DNA of 64,000 bases from Gammaproteobacteria bacterium. Its GTDB lineage: Bacteria; Pseudomonadota; Gammaproteobacteria; Eutrophobiales; Eutrophobiaceae. The notes beneath the pieces are model-generated. The model did not search any database. It saw only the letters and a list, made by a program, of their open reading frames with translations, and was not told where the DNA came from. The DNA is taken from the NCBI GenBank assembly GCA_012103475.1, contig WLWS01000005.1, forward strand, positions 67,001 through 131,000, read 5' to 3'. Below, piece after piece: positions 35,555 through 43,825 of the stretch (positions are counted from its first letter, which is position 1; the number at the start of each line of letters is the position of its first letter). A program made the translations under genes and the position numbers.

Positions 35555-35572
35555 TAGTTTACACTTAAACTA
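35555..35572. promoter_or_regulatory. Palindromic operator candidate upstream of AOR copy 1
   Basis: TAGTTTA, CACT, TAAACTA is a perfect 7-bp inverted repeat 37-54 bases upstream of the start at 35518, at the place expected for a repressor or activator site. A nearby TAATAGTG partly repeats the outer bases. The cognate regulator cannot be named from the window. Confidence 0.4.
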
Positions 35573-35636
35573 ATAGTGTATGCCGTGTCTGCTGGGGGTT
35601 CAAGTGTGCGGATTTAAGAGATAGTCAGGAAATACT

Positions 35637-35664
35637 AAGGGCAGGATCGAACGATCCTGCCCTT
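35637..35664 (-). terminator. Intrinsic terminator between the two AOR genes
   Basis: AAGGGCAGGATCG and CGATCCTGCCCTT are exact complements separated by two bases, forming a stem of about 12 bp with a four-base loop. On the minus strand the stem is followed by TAGTATTTCC, a weak T-tail; on the plus strand TTTATAG follows. It ends the copy 2 transcript 11 bases after its stop codon. Confidence 0.85.
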
Positions 35665-35674
35665 TATAGACTAA

Positions 35675-37417
35675 TCAGCCCGCTGGTGAGGCGTGGAAAA
35701 AATTCTCCGTGTTGGGCTGACGTACTTTGGCCATGGCAATGTGCTCTTTGGATACATTAAATACCCTGTCTTTATCCTCGCCAATAGCTTCCGTTTTCAA
35801 ACATTCGGCCATATCGTCGTCATCGACGGTAAAACCGGCCTTCTCATTAAATTCCCACTCATCAACAAGACACTGCCAGCCAATGCCGGCAAGCTGCTCG
35901 TTAGTGATCTCCTCATCAAACATAATGCTGTAGAAATTACGATGCTCATCAATGGTTGGCCCGAGAAACATGCAAAAACCAGAAGTATCACACAGGGCAT
36001 TAATAATCTGCACTTCCTGACTGGCTATTGCTGCGGCCTCACCACTAATGGCCGGATCAACCACCAGACCTGCCGTATGATCGGCACCCATGGCACTACT
36101 GCAATAGGTAATACCCGCTGCCAGTAAGGGCCTCGGGTCCCAGGCTGGCATGGCCTGACCTTTGGCGACCGGAATACGTTTGTGATTTCGCGGCGTACCC
36201 ACAGCAACTGCACCATTGGCAACATCCTGGGCAGCCTGATCACCGGCCTGAATACCTTCAGCAAGTAATTTCTTCGCGCCTTCAGCATCGCCCCATTCCA
36301 TATCACCCGCATCCATCAGTACCGCGATAGCTGCACCGGTTTCTATGGTGTCAAGACCTAGCTCATCACAGAGTCGATCAAGATCGGCCACATCTTCCCA
36401 GTTGTTGATTGCACAGCAGGAACCAAGCAGAGTCAGTGTTTCGAATTCAAGGGCTGAAGTAACGTAATTACCATCTTTATCATGAACAACGTTGGAACAC
36501 TTGACGATACAGCCGGTCATGCAATTGTGCATACCGCCACCATTAGTTTCAAAAGATTCCTTAATTCGTGCACCGTCAAGCTTGTCGACTTCCGGATTGC
36601 GACCATCGATTCGATTCTTATAGGGAAAGGTATGCAGCATGTTTGCCACCGGAACCACAGAACTGGTGCCATAGGCAAACTGGGCGTGACGCGTGGAAAG
36701 ATAGTTTTTACTGAATTCCTTAATGTACTTAGCCAGTTTTTTAGTATCAGCAGGTTTTCGGGCTGCTGCTTTGCCCGGATCAATCGCCACCCATTTCAGA
36801 CACTTGGACCCCATCACGGCACCGACACCACCACGCGCCGCGTGTCGTGCCGGACGTTTTTCTTTATCTCTGTCGGTACAGGCGACAGAAGCGCCTTTCA
36901 TCATCATTTCACCAGCTGGCCCGATACTGATAGCCGAGGCTGTTTTCGGATAGTTAGCCAGAAGTTTCCCGCAGCTGGCATAGTTCCACATACCCTTGTA
37001 TTCAGTGGCATCCTTTATCCGCACACCCTCCGCGTCGACTTCAAGTCCCCAGCGTTTTTCCATATCGGCAGGCTGACCCGTAACAATAATGCCGCGATAG
37101 CCAAGCTTCATCAGATCTGCAGCAGGCTCACCACCAGCATTGGCTTCTTTAATACCCTTGGTTAAAGGGCTTTTACAACCAACCGAAAGACGCCCGGATG
37201 TGGGCATGGTGGTTCCGGAAATGACCCCGGCGGTCAGTGTCAGAACATTGTCAGGACCAAGTGGATCGCAGTTTGGATCGCAGTCTCTGAGCATGATTTT
37301 TGCGGAAAGTGCCCGACCACCAAGCAACTTCCATTCATCAGGAAAGTCTTCAATTGTTATGCTCTGATCGGTCATATTAACGCGGATTAGTTTATCGTTT
37401 TCCCAGGCTGCACCCAT
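35675..37417 (-). CDS. Aldehyde ferredoxin oxidoreductase family protein (tungsten-type), copy 2
   Basis: I start at the ATG at 37417, preceded by GGAGAGTGAAG and matching the start of copy 1, giving 580 residues; a start at 37456 adds 13 residues with no ribosome site. Domains and key motifs mirror copy 1: YLGGRALSAKIMLRDC-like first domain, RPARHAARGGVGAVMGSK, HNCMTGCIVKCSN and CDTSGFC. The two copies are alike over their whole length with many conservative changes, so the duplication is not recent. It is transcribed first and ends at a strong terminator. No ferredoxin or tungstate transporter gene is in the window. Confidence 0.92.
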   Translation of the reverse strand: MGAAWENDKLIRVNMTDQSITIEDFPDEWKLLGGRALSAKIMLRDCDPNCDPLGPDNVLTLTAGVISGTTMPTSGRLSVGCKSPLTKGIKEANAGGEPAADLMKLGYRGIIVTGQPADMEKRWGLEVDAEGVRIKDATEYKGMWNYASCGKLLANYPKTASAISIGPAGEMMMKGASVACTDRDKEKRPARHAARGGVGAVMGSKCLKWVAIDPGKAAARKPADTKKLAKYIKEFSKNYLSTRHAQFAYGTSSVVPVANMLHTFPYKNRIDGRNPEVDKLDGARIKESFETNGGGMHNCMTGCIVKCSNVVHDKDGNYVTSALEFETLTLLGSCCAINNWEDVADLDRLCDELGLDTIETGAAIAVLMDAGDMEWGDAEGAKKLLAEGIQAGDQAAQDVANGAVAVGTPRNHKRIPVAKGQAMPAWDPRPLLAAGITYCSSAMGADHTAGLVVDPAISGEAAAIASQEVQIINALCDTSGFCMFLGPTIDEHRNFYSIMFDEEITNEQLAGIGWQCLVDEWEFNEKAGFTVDDDDMAECLKTEAIGEDKDRVFNVSKEHIAMAKVRQPNTENFFHASPAG

Positions 37418-37533
37418 CTTCACTCTCCAGATCGTCTTTGGCTTGATTTTGACCATACAGTCTATTTGAAGTCGCCCTCAGCGGCAATCTCCAAACCAAC
37501 TCAGCCTTTAGCTGAATCTCCGGCCAGCTCACG

Positions 37534-37539
37534 TATAAT
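37534..37539 (+). promoter_or_regulatory. Possible -10 element of the P450 gene
   Basis: A perfect TATAAT lies 39-44 bases upstream of the P450 start in a short divergent intergenic region. There is no convincing -35 hexamer at 17 bases, so the call rests on the -10 alone. Confidence 0.3.
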
Positions 37540-37577
37540 GCAATCTTCGCCCAAAGATAACGAAAAACCACGCTATT

Positions 37578-38807
37578 ATGCCAAATCCCAGCCCGGAAGA
37601 TCAGGCCGTTGTTGACAAATTTGATCCGCGCGACCTGCCGGACGACTTTTACGTCAACCCTTATCCTTATTATTCATTAGTTCAAGAACACGATCCGGTA
37701 CATCTTTGTGGCGATGGCTCCTACTTTTTGAGCAAGCACGCCGATTTACATAAAGTTTATCGAGATCCAAAGACCTACAGCTCGGATAAGAGAGACCTGT
37801 TCAAACCCCTGTTCGGCGACACCCTGCTCTACGAACATCACACCACCAGCCTGGTTTTTAACGACCCGCCCTTACATACGCATGTACGCAAAGCGATTGG
37901 TGATGCTCTCTCACAGAAAACCATTGTCGCTATGGAGAGTGGCTTACGCGAGATCGACGAGGATTTATTGAAAAACCTGGAAAATCAGGCCACTTTTGAT
38001 TTCGTCGAAGACTTTGCCAGCATTATTCCGATTGAAGTGATCAGTAACTTACTCCGCGTTCCACAACAAGACCGCGACCAGCTTCGTCGCTGGGCCGTAG
38101 CCATACTCGGCGCATTGGAATTTAACCTGCCCAAAGAGCGTTTTGAATTAGGTAACCAGTGTGTCGCCGAGTTTCTTGATTACCTGCAGGACTTTGTTGC
38201 TGATAGAAAACGAAATTTGAGTGATGATGACGACGACATACTCAGCCGGCTGATTCGATGGGAAGACGATGGTTTCAAATTATCTGATACTCAGCTTTAT
38301 CATCAAATCATATTTCTACTTAATGCCGGCCACGATACGACAACTAATCTGATTGCCAATGGCGTCTATTCTCTTTTGACCCACCCCGACCAAAAACAAA
38401 TTTTAATAACAGAGCCGGGTTTAATAAACTCAGCCGTTGAAGAATTTCTACGTTTTGAAAGCCCGGTACAACTGGGAAACAGGATGACCACAAAGGAAGT
38501 AGAAATCGGTGGTATTAAAATTCCGCAAAACACCAATTTACATCTTGGTATCGGTGCCGCCAATCGCGATCCGGATGTCTATAAAAAACCCGCTCAATTA
38601 GATGTCGCCCGCAACCCACGCAATCACCACGCCTTCGCCGGTGGCATTCATCTTTGTGCCGGTTTGAACGTCGCCCGTCTTGAAGCACGAATTGCCATCC
38701 CTGCCATATTCGAACGCTTCCCTGATCTACATCTGGCCGGTGATGCCCACTACGATCGACGCGCCCGCTTTCGCGCCCCGCTAACAATGCCGGTCACCAT
38801 CAAATAA
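37578..38807 (+). CDS. Cytochrome P450
   Basis: The 409-residue soluble P450 shows the I-helix LLNAGHDTTTNLI (oxygen-activating Asp-Thr), the EEFLRFESPVQ ExxR helix, and the haem loop FAGGIHLCAGLNVARLE with proximal Cys360. Length and motifs are those of bacterial class I enzymes fed by a ferredoxin and a reductase, neither of which is encoded here. The substrate is unknown. It is divergent from the AOR genes, with 160 bases between the starts. Confidence 0.95.
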   Translation: MPNPSPEDQAVVDKFDPRDLPDDFYVNPYPYYSLVQEHDPVHLCGDGSYFLSKHADLHKVYRDPKTYSSDKRDLFKPLFGDTLLYEHHTTSLVFNDPPLHTHVRKAIGDALSQKTIVAMESGLREIDEDLLKNLENQATFDFVEDFASIIPIEVISNLLRVPQQDRDQLRRWAVAILGALEFNLPKERFELGNQCVAEFLDYLQDFVADRKRNLSDDDDDILSRLIRWEDDGFKLSDTQLYHQIIFLLNAGHDTTTNLIANGVYSLLTHPDQKQILITEPGLINSAVEEFLRFESPVQLGNRMTTKEVEIGGIKIPQNTNLHLGIGAANRDPDVYKKPAQLDVARNPRNHHAFAGGIHLCAGLNVARLEARIAIPAIFERFPDLHLAGDAHYDRRARFRAPLTMPVTIK

Positions 38808-38990
38808 TTTATAAATACAGAAATCGCGGCTTAATTCTAGAGAATATTCCTACGAATCAGTGAAGAGTTGTTTTAAAGTAGATTTATCCGCTTCAATTAG
38901 CTATACCTTAATCCATGATATACAACCCATTCATACGGTAGTCGCCGTAGACTAATCTTTTATGTGCACAAAGAAAAACAGGGGGATTAT

Positions 38991-39266
38991 ATGAGTTTTA
39001 CAGACACAACTTCACATGCAGGGACAACCAGTAACTCAATTCAATTATTATTTACCGGACAAGTATCAGAAGGGATAGCCACTTCTTTAGGTACAACTGC
39101 AGCAGCAGTACAGAAATTTATAAATGGGCAGGCATCTGAAGGGTTAGCAACAGCTATAGGTATAAGTTCGTCTGAGCTTCAGCATCTAAGAAATGATCTG
39201 GGTAAAGATGGAGCAATTGGCCTTATTTTGGGATTAGCGATTGCATTGCCAAAGGAAAGCACATAA
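38991..39266 (+). CDS. Unknown small protein with an internal duplication
   Basis: I start at the ATG at 38991, preceded by AGGGGGATTAT, giving 91 residues. Two 23-residue units in tandem (GQVSEGIATSLGTTAAAVQKFIN and a second beginning GQASEGLATAIG) share about half their residues. A hydrophobic C-terminal stretch, GAIGLILGLAIALP, follows. No family comes to mind; the repeat could form helical hairpins. The gene stands alone, with base composition more AT-rich than the P450 gene before it, and may be acquired. Confidence 0.6.
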   Translation: MSFTDTTSHAGTTSNSIQLLFTGQVSEGIATSLGTTAAAVQKFINGQASEGLATAIGISSSELQHLRNDLGKDGAIGLILGLAIALPKEST

Positions 39267-39335
39267 CAAGTGTGTCAAGTTAAAACGAAAAACAGCGTAA
39301 CTTACATAAGATCTTAATGTACACAGGACAAACTA

Positions 39336-39845
39336 ATGAACGACAACATATATGCGACGCCTGTTGCAGAGCTTGAAACAACAGAAAAAAAGGAACACAG
39401 TGATTTGGCTACGCGGTCTGCCCGCTTATTGGGGGCCCTGATAGATGGAATCATATCCTTAGTAGTAATATTCCCAGTTATGTTTATTACTGGCTTCTGG
39501 GAAAAAGCAATGGAAGGTAGCTTGCCAATTATTGAGACCGTTTATTTAGGGGTATTCGGATTTATTTTGTTTATTGTGCTCCACGGCTATTTACTTGCAA
39601 AGCATGGCCAAACTATTGGCAAAAAACTTGTGGGAACTAGAATCGTTTCAGTAATTTCTAATGATATTTTGCCCTTGTGGAAGGTAATAATTTTTCGATA
39701 TCTCCCGATTACCATAGCATCTAACATACCAGTGATTGGCCAATTTTCGACTATCGTTGATGACTTGTTTATATTCCGTAAAAACAAACGATGTATCCAT
39801 GATTTGATTGCGGGTACAAAAGTAATAAAAAGCGTAGACAACTGA
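39336..39845 (+). CDS. RDD-family membrane protein
   Basis: The 169-residue protein begins NIYATPVAELE, the proline-containing leader seen in many RDD proteins, then has the Arg-Asp-Asp-type first helix (ATRSARLLGALIDGIISL, here with Asp) and two more helices. HGQTIGKKLVGTRIV and KRCIHDLIAGT are the conserved loop and end. Such proteins are thought to be small transporters or membrane factors. It overlaps the following cupin gene by one base (TGATG). Confidence 0.85.
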   Translation: MNDNIYATPVAELETTEKKEHSDLATRSARLLGALIDGIISLVVIFPVMFITGFWEKAMEGSLPIIETVYLGVFGFILFIVLHGYLLAKHGQTIGKKLVGTRIVSVISNDILPLWKVIIFRYLPITIASNIPVIGQFSTIVDDLFIFRKNKRCIHDLIAGTKVIKSVDN

Positions 39846-40210
39846 TGAATTACATACCAATAAATATAAACGAAAAATTCTCAAAATTTGATAATCATTG
39901 GTCTCCTAGAGTAATCGCCGAGATGAATAACTATCAGATTAAATTGGCAAAAGTACAAGGCGAGTTTGTTTGGCATGATCATCAAGATACAGACGAGATG
40001 TTTTTTATTATCGATGGCAATCTGGATATAGAGTTCAGGGATGGAAAAGTATCGCTTGGAGCAGGCGAAATGTTTGTAGTACCGAAAGGCACTGAACATA
40101 GACCGGTAGCACAGGATGAGTGTCACATCATGCTTGTTGAACCGAAAGGCGTGGTAAATACTGGAAATGCTGAAAGTGCGCTAAGCGCAGAAAATGATAT
40201 CTGGATCTAA
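39845..40210 (+). CDS. Cupin-domain protein
   Basis: The 121-residue protein has a single cupin barrel with metal ligands His and His in WHDHQDTDEMF, Glu in the same motif and a later His in GTEHRPV, so a metal is probably bound. The start overlaps the RDD gene stop by one base, which implies co-translation. Many such small cupins are of unknown enzymatic role (isomerase, dioxygenase or sugar-binding). Confidence 0.87.
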   Translation: MNYIPININEKFSKFDNHWSPRVIAEMNNYQIKLAKVQGEFVWHDHQDTDEMFFIIDGNLDIEFRDGKVSLGAGEMFVVPKGTEHRPVAQDECHIMLVEPKGVVNTGNAESALSAENDIWI

Positions 40211-40270
40211 TAGCTAGTATGTTGTTTCACGATGATTGTGTTTGCGGATGTTAGGCATAATGGATAGCGT

Positions 40271-40681
40271 ATGAATGCGGTATTTTTTTACGGATTATTT
40301 ATGGATGAGGAATTGCTTAAAAACAAAGGACTTAGCCCCTCGCGCATCGAGAAAGCCTGCATTGAGGGTTTTGGTTTACGTATCGGCGAGCGAGCATCAC
40401 TGGTAAAATCAGAATCTGAAAAGGCATATGGCTTACTTATGTTTATGAGTCATGAAGATTTGACAACACTTTATAGCGAACAAAGCGTTGCAGACTACGT
40501 TCCAGAGTCCATAACCGTGACTGCATCAGACAACAACGAAATTCTCGCATCTACTTATAATCTTCCTGCTGATAAACTGAAAGGTCGAAATAAAGAGTAT
40601 GCTTCTTCCCTGGCTATCCTGGCTAAGAATGTTGGTCTTCCACCTGAATATGTTAAAGAAATAGAAAGTTGGGCTTATTAA
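40271..40681 (+). CDS. Gamma-glutamylcyclotransferase-like protein
   Basis: The 136-residue protein begins AVFFYGLFMDEELL, matching the YGxL/M substrate loop of the gamma-glutamylcyclotransferase fold, and later has GERASLVKSESEKAYGLL and YVPESITV. The catalytic glutamate of the family may be Glu in LYSEQ or VPES; I cannot place it securely. Members cleave gamma-glutamyl amino acids or act on related amides. It stands between unrelated small genes. Confidence 0.6.
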   Translation: MNAVFFYGLFMDEELLKNKGLSPSRIEKACIEGFGLRIGERASLVKSESEKAYGLLMFMSHEDLTTLYSEQSVADYVPESITVTASDNNEILASTYNLPADKLKGRNKEYASSLAILAKNVGLPPEYVKEIESWAY

Positions 40682-40693
40682 AGAGAGTATTAT

Positions 40694-40987
40694 ATGCGCT
40701 GGATTATTGCTTTGCTGGTCATAGTTGGTTTAATAGTCTGGGGTGGTCTTCTGGAAGATGCTGCCGAATCAAACGCTAATGAGTTCTGCGACTCTATCGC
40801 AATTGGAAGTTTATACAAAGACGGAGAAGCAAAAGCGATGCACACTGGTGAAGACAAACTACGTATAATTGATGAAAGTTCGTTTTCGGTAGGGTTCACG
40901 GGAATCCCACCCTTTTCAAGACACGTATGTGAAGTCACTCGTGAAGGAGAATTAGTCGGCGATAAACAGTATTATTATATTGACTAG
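40694..40987 (+). CDS. Unknown small membrane-anchored protein
   Basis: The 97-residue protein has one N-terminal helix (IIALLVIVGLIVWGGLL) that is a membrane anchor or uncleaved signal, then a polar domain with two cysteines (NEFCDSIA and RHVCEVTREG) that could pair in the periplasm. No family is recognised. It follows the cyclotransferase-like gene by 12 bases and may be co-transcribed. Confidence 0.6.
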   Translation: MRWIIALLVIVGLIVWGGLLEDAAESNANEFCDSIAIGSLYKDGEAKAMHTGEDKLRIIDESSFSVGFTGIPPFSRHVCEVTREGELVGDKQYYYID

Positions 40988-41051
40988 GCAAACGAACACT
41001 ATGGTTAGGTTATAGTCTCATCAAGTACATTTAATTATTAGGGAGAGCATT

Positions 41052-41156
41052 ATGTCCAAGGGTCGAGATTCAAAAAAAGCAGTTAAGAAAAAGTCTGAGA
41101 AAACTTTGAAGGAAAAGCGCGCGGAAAAAAAGGAGAAGAAAGCCAATAAAAAATGA
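41052..41156 (+). CDS. Very short lysine-rich protein
   Basis: An ATG with GGGAGAG five bases upstream opens a 34-residue frame, MSKGRDSKKAVKKKSEK and onwards, ending in TGA at 41154. About half of the residues are Lys or Arg, with several Glu and no aromatic residue. Such tiny basic proteins are annotated in many proteobacteria near cold-shock or nucleic-acid genes, without firm function. The ribosome site and unbroken charge pattern support a real gene. Confidence 0.5.
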   Translation: MSKGRDSKKAVKKKSEKTLKEKRAEKKEKKANKK

Positions 41157-41194
41157 TGGGCTGTAACATACTTTCAAAGGCACAAATGTAAAAC

Positions 41195-41563
41195 ATGAGT
41201 CAGTATTACCCAAAGAAGCAATTGTCCTGGTCGAAGGCCCCGGTACGCGGAGGTCTGGATATGGACAAGAGTATTATCTGGGAGGGTGACTTCGATGTCC
41301 GCTCTGCGTTCTTCCGTATGCCGGAGGGCACGACTATTCCGAAACATACCCACCCTAAATGGGTACAGGTCATGGTGGTCGAAGGCGAGATGGAAATTGA
41401 AACAGAGCCGGATGGAAAAATTAACATATCCTCAGGAGGCTGTTATTTCGTTGAGCCTGGAGACTCACATATTGAAAGAGCAGTGAAGAATACTATTGTA
41501 TTGGTGACACAAGGTGAGGATCGGCCTGATGAATCAAATAAACCCGAAAAAACTGCTGAATAG
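41195..41563 (+). CDS. Cupin-domain protein (ChrR-like)
   Basis: The 122-residue protein has cupin motif 1 IPKHTHPKWVQVMVVEGE (two His and a Glu) and motif 2 around YFVEPGDSHIERA with the last His, so the metal site is intact. It resembles the anti-sigma ChrR-like cupin group in layout (SAFFRMPEGTTIPKHTHP), but no zinc-binding anti-sigma domain or sigma-factor gene accompanies it. It may be a small metalloenzyme or sensor. Confidence 0.83.
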   Translation: MSQYYPKKQLSWSKAPVRGGLDMDKSIIWEGDFDVRSAFFRMPEGTTIPKHTHPKWVQVMVVEGEMEIETEPDGKINISSGGCYFVEPGDSHIERAVKNTIVLVTQGEDRPDESNKPEKTAE

Positions 41564-41596
41564 TAAGTGGACGGCTGTAGCACCTGAGAACAAAGA

Positions 41597-42124
41597 ATGA
41601 AATTGGAAAACGCCAGCCAGGAACACGTCGATAGTATTTGCGATCTCGTGAATTTGTCATACCGTGGTGAAAATGGCTGGACGAGAGAAACCGGCTTCGT
41701 CAGCGGAGATAGAATCCGTCCGGGCGAAGTTCAGGATTATTTGTCAAATCCTAAAGCACACTTTCTGGTAGGTATTGATAATGATGAGCTTATCTCCTGT
41801 GTTTGCATTGAGGAGAATGAAGACAGCGCTTACATCGGTTTGCTTGCCGTGCACCCTGGATTGCAGGGAACAGGGATAGGAAAAGAAATACTGGCCCAGG
41901 CTGAAAGCTATGCATCTGCGACATTCGGCGCGGAAAAATATGTGATGGTAGTCGTGTCTCAACGGAAAGAGCTGGTAGAGTATTATGAACGGCGTGGATA
42001 TATACGGACAGGAAATATTCAGGAATACCCGGTACATCTTAACGTAGGGGTGCCATTGGAAAGTGGCTTAACGATAGAATATCTGGAAAAATCTCGTGCA
42101 AGAATTAGTGGTGGCGGAGAATAA
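41597..42124 (+). CDS. GNAT-family N-acetyltransferase
   Basis: The 175-residue protein has the acetyl-CoA-binding segment LAVHPGLQGTGIGKEIL (Q/RxxGxG/A) at about residue 92 and the late beta-bulge region VVSQRKELVEYYERRGYIRTG. The acetyl acceptor is unknown. It lies 3 bases before a VOC gene in the same direction, so the two may be co-transcribed. Confidence 0.9.
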   Translation: MKLENASQEHVDSICDLVNLSYRGENGWTRETGFVSGDRIRPGEVQDYLSNPKAHFLVGIDNDELISCVCIEENEDSAYIGLLAVHPGLQGTGIGKEILAQAESYASATFGAEKYVMVVVSQRKELVEYYERRGYIRTGNIQEYPVHLNVGVPLESGLTIEYLEKSRARISGGGE

Positions 42125-42127
42125 TTT

Positions 42128-42520
42128 ATGAAGCAAATAACCGGAATAAACCACATTGGACTAAGAGTAAAGGACCTGCAAAGATCCAGAGGTTTTTATG
42201 AAAAACTGGGTTTTGTGTTTCTTGCCGGCCCTATCGGTCCGGAACCTGTTGCCATAATGGAGCATCCATCTGGCGTAAATATCAATTTCATTCTGAATTC
42301 TAACGATGAAACTCCGACGAATATCCTGATGGATATTCCAGATAAACATACGGGTTACACTCATTTTGCTTTAGAGATAAGCGATAGTCTCGCTGTAGAG
42401 ACACAACTAACAGATCTTGGGCTCGCCATTACTGAAAAAGTAGAGTTTGAAGGAGCAAAATTCTTTTTTATAAGAGATCCGGATGAAAACGTTATCGAAT
42501 TTCATCAACCTGCACAGTAG
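42128..42520 (+). CDS. VOC-family metalloprotein
   Basis: The 130-residue protein is a single VOC module with all three metal-ligand positions filled: His in GINHIGLRVKD, His in YTHFALEISD and Glu in ENVIEFHQ. This differs from the VOC proteins at 23771 and 31146, which lack one or more. It could be a lyase, isomerase, dioxygenase or resistance protein; the substrate is not evident. Confidence 0.88.
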   Translation: MKQITGINHIGLRVKDLQRSRGFYEKLGFVFLAGPIGPEPVAIMEHPSGVNINFILNSNDETPTNILMDIPDKHTGYTHFALEISDSLAVETQLTDLGLAITEKVEFEGAKFFFIRDPDENVIEFHQPAQ

Positions 42521-42548
42521 ACACAAAATAGAAGCTTCAATTTACAGG

Positions 42549-42580
42549 AGCGGATGGTGGCACTTCGCTGACCACCCGCT
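42549..42580 (+). terminator. Hairpin terminator between convergent genes
   Basis: AGCGG-AT-GGTGG pairs with CCACCCGCT across an 11-base loop, leaving a two-base bulge. TTTGCCTCT follows on the plus strand. It lies between the convergent VOC and SDR genes and could serve both. Confidence 0.55.
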
Positions 42581-42586
42581 TTGCCT

Positions 42587-43354
42587 CTAATTACGACCCG
42601 CAATTACACCGCCATCAACATCCCAAATGGCACCGGTTACCCAGCTTGACTCTTCACTAAGCAGGAAATATATCGTGTTAGCCACATCCTCCGGAGTTCC
42701 AATTCGCCCTATCGGATGAAAACCATCAAATGATGACAGTGTTTCATCAATTTTTTCTGGTTCAATAAAAGACTCATAGATTGGTGTTTTAACAACGGCA
42801 GGTGAGACAGCATTAACCCGTATATTGTCATCCGCCAATTCCATCGCCATGTGATTGGTAAGGGCATGCAACCCCGCTTTAGCCATTGAATACGCTGAGG
42901 ATGGTGTAGCCTTAATCGCCTGTTTTGCCCACATTGAGCCAATATGCACTATGGAACCGCCGCCGTTTTCTTTCATATTTTTTACCACCGCCTGAGAAAT
43001 AAAGAACCCTGCTTTATTCAAATCTGCGTAACTATCATAGATTGCTTCGCTATGTTCAAGAAACGGCGTTGGTGTAAACTTTCCCGCAGCATTTACGAAG
43101 TACTTAATATGTCGGCTGTTATCGCTAGCAAATTCAACTATGCGTTTGACATCGCTGGATTCATAAAGATTCGCCTGAATAGTTTCAACATGTCCCAATC
43201 TAGAAAGATCATCCTTCGCAGTTTTCAATTTAGCCCGAGAGCTGCCAATAATTACCGTATCAATATCCTGTTTGATTAAGTGCTTGGCAACAGCGAAACC
43301 CATTCCGCTGCTGCCCCCTAGAATCAAAGCCAGCGGCTTATTCGAGTTCTCCAT
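42587..43354 (-). CDS. Short-chain dehydrogenase/reductase (SDR)
   Basis: I start at the ATG at 43354, preceded by GGAGGTAATCTA, giving 255 residues; a longer frame from 43432 adds 26 residues of unlikely sequence. NAD(P) binds at [16 protein letters not shown], and the catalytic Ser-Tyr-Lys triad is in [15 protein letters not shown]. The end, [15 protein letters not shown], is typical. The Rossmann motif is followed by GSSRAKL, pointing to NADP. It is divergent from an HxlR regulator gene that probably controls it. Confidence 0.92.
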   Translation of the reverse strand: MENSNKPLALILGGSSGMGFAVAKHLIKQDIDTVIIGSSRAKLKTAKDDLSRLGHVETIQANLYESSDVKRIVEFASDNSRHIKYFVNAAGKFTPTPFLEHSEAIYDSYADLNKAGFFISQAVVKNMKENGGGSIVHIGSMWAKQAIKATPSSAYSMAKAGLHALTNHMAMELADDNIRVNAVSPAVVKTPIYESFIEPEKIDETLSSFDGFHPIGRIGTPEDVANTIYFLLSEESSWVTGAIWDVDGGVIAGRN

Positions 43355-43436
43355 TAGATTACCTCCAGAAGTAGTTATTAATTCGTGGACGTATCTTATG
43401 AAGCTTAGTAGCCTAATGAAAAGTAGGCACAATCCG

Positions 43437-43449
43437 GTGCCCTGGGCAC
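43437..43449. promoter_or_regulatory. Palindrome in the HxlR/SDR divergent region
   Basis: GTGCCC-T-GGGCAC is a perfect 13-base palindrome 17-29 bases before the HxlR start. GCCTA and TAGGC, further inverted matches, lie just upstream. Autoregulation by the HxlR protein is plausible by position only. Confidence 0.35.
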
Positions 43450-43465
43450 TTATTGGTACAAATTA

Positions 43466-43804
43466 ATGAAAAAACAGGAAAAATTATTTTCGAGAAAATC
43501 TGCACCTGAACAGAGTGCACGCATGGTTGAAACCATCTATGGTTGTAAATGGTCGCTTACCATATACCAGCTTCTGGCAAACGGCATAAATAGACCTGGA
43601 GCAATGGTCAGCAGCGTGGAGGGTTTAACGACTAAAGTTCTCAATGAATGTCTTCGAAAAAATATGGCATTTGGTATTCTGGAGCGAGTTACTTATAGCG
43701 AAGTACCACCCCGGGTTGAGTATAAAGTTACTCAGTTCGGTACCAGGTTCGTTCAAGTTCTAGACGAGCTGGAAAAATTACAAAGTGAGATTAATAGTCA
43801 ATGA
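43466..43804 (+). CDS. HxlR-family winged-helix regulator
   Basis: The 112-residue protein has the HxlR pattern: GCKWSLTIYQLLANG (helix 1 with the conserved Trp), TKVLNECLRKNMAFGILER (recognition helix) and VPPRVEYKVTQFG (wing). HxlR proteins often control a divergent oxidoreductase gene in response to aldehydes or quinones; here that neighbour is the SDR gene 111 bases away. Confidence 0.9.
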   Translation: MKKQEKLFSRKSAPEQSARMVETIYGCKWSLTIYQLLANGINRPGAMVSSVEGLTTKVLNECLRKNMAFGILERVTYSEVPPRVEYKVTQFGTRFVQVLDELEKLQSEINSQ

Positions 43805-43825
43805 GTGGAGCCGATACGAAGTAAA

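Noticed and set aside
35120-36127. Long open frames on the plus strand across the AOR genes.
   Set aside because: They run antisense to two strongly conserved enzymes; codon bias of the real gene keeps these frames open.
40250-41010. GTTAGGC at 40250-40256 and GTTAGGT at 41004-41010, resembling integron attC core sites between small genes.
   Set aside because: No matching inverse core (RYYYAAC) at the proper distance, no imperfect stem between, and no integrase gene. Two seven-base matches are expected by chance.
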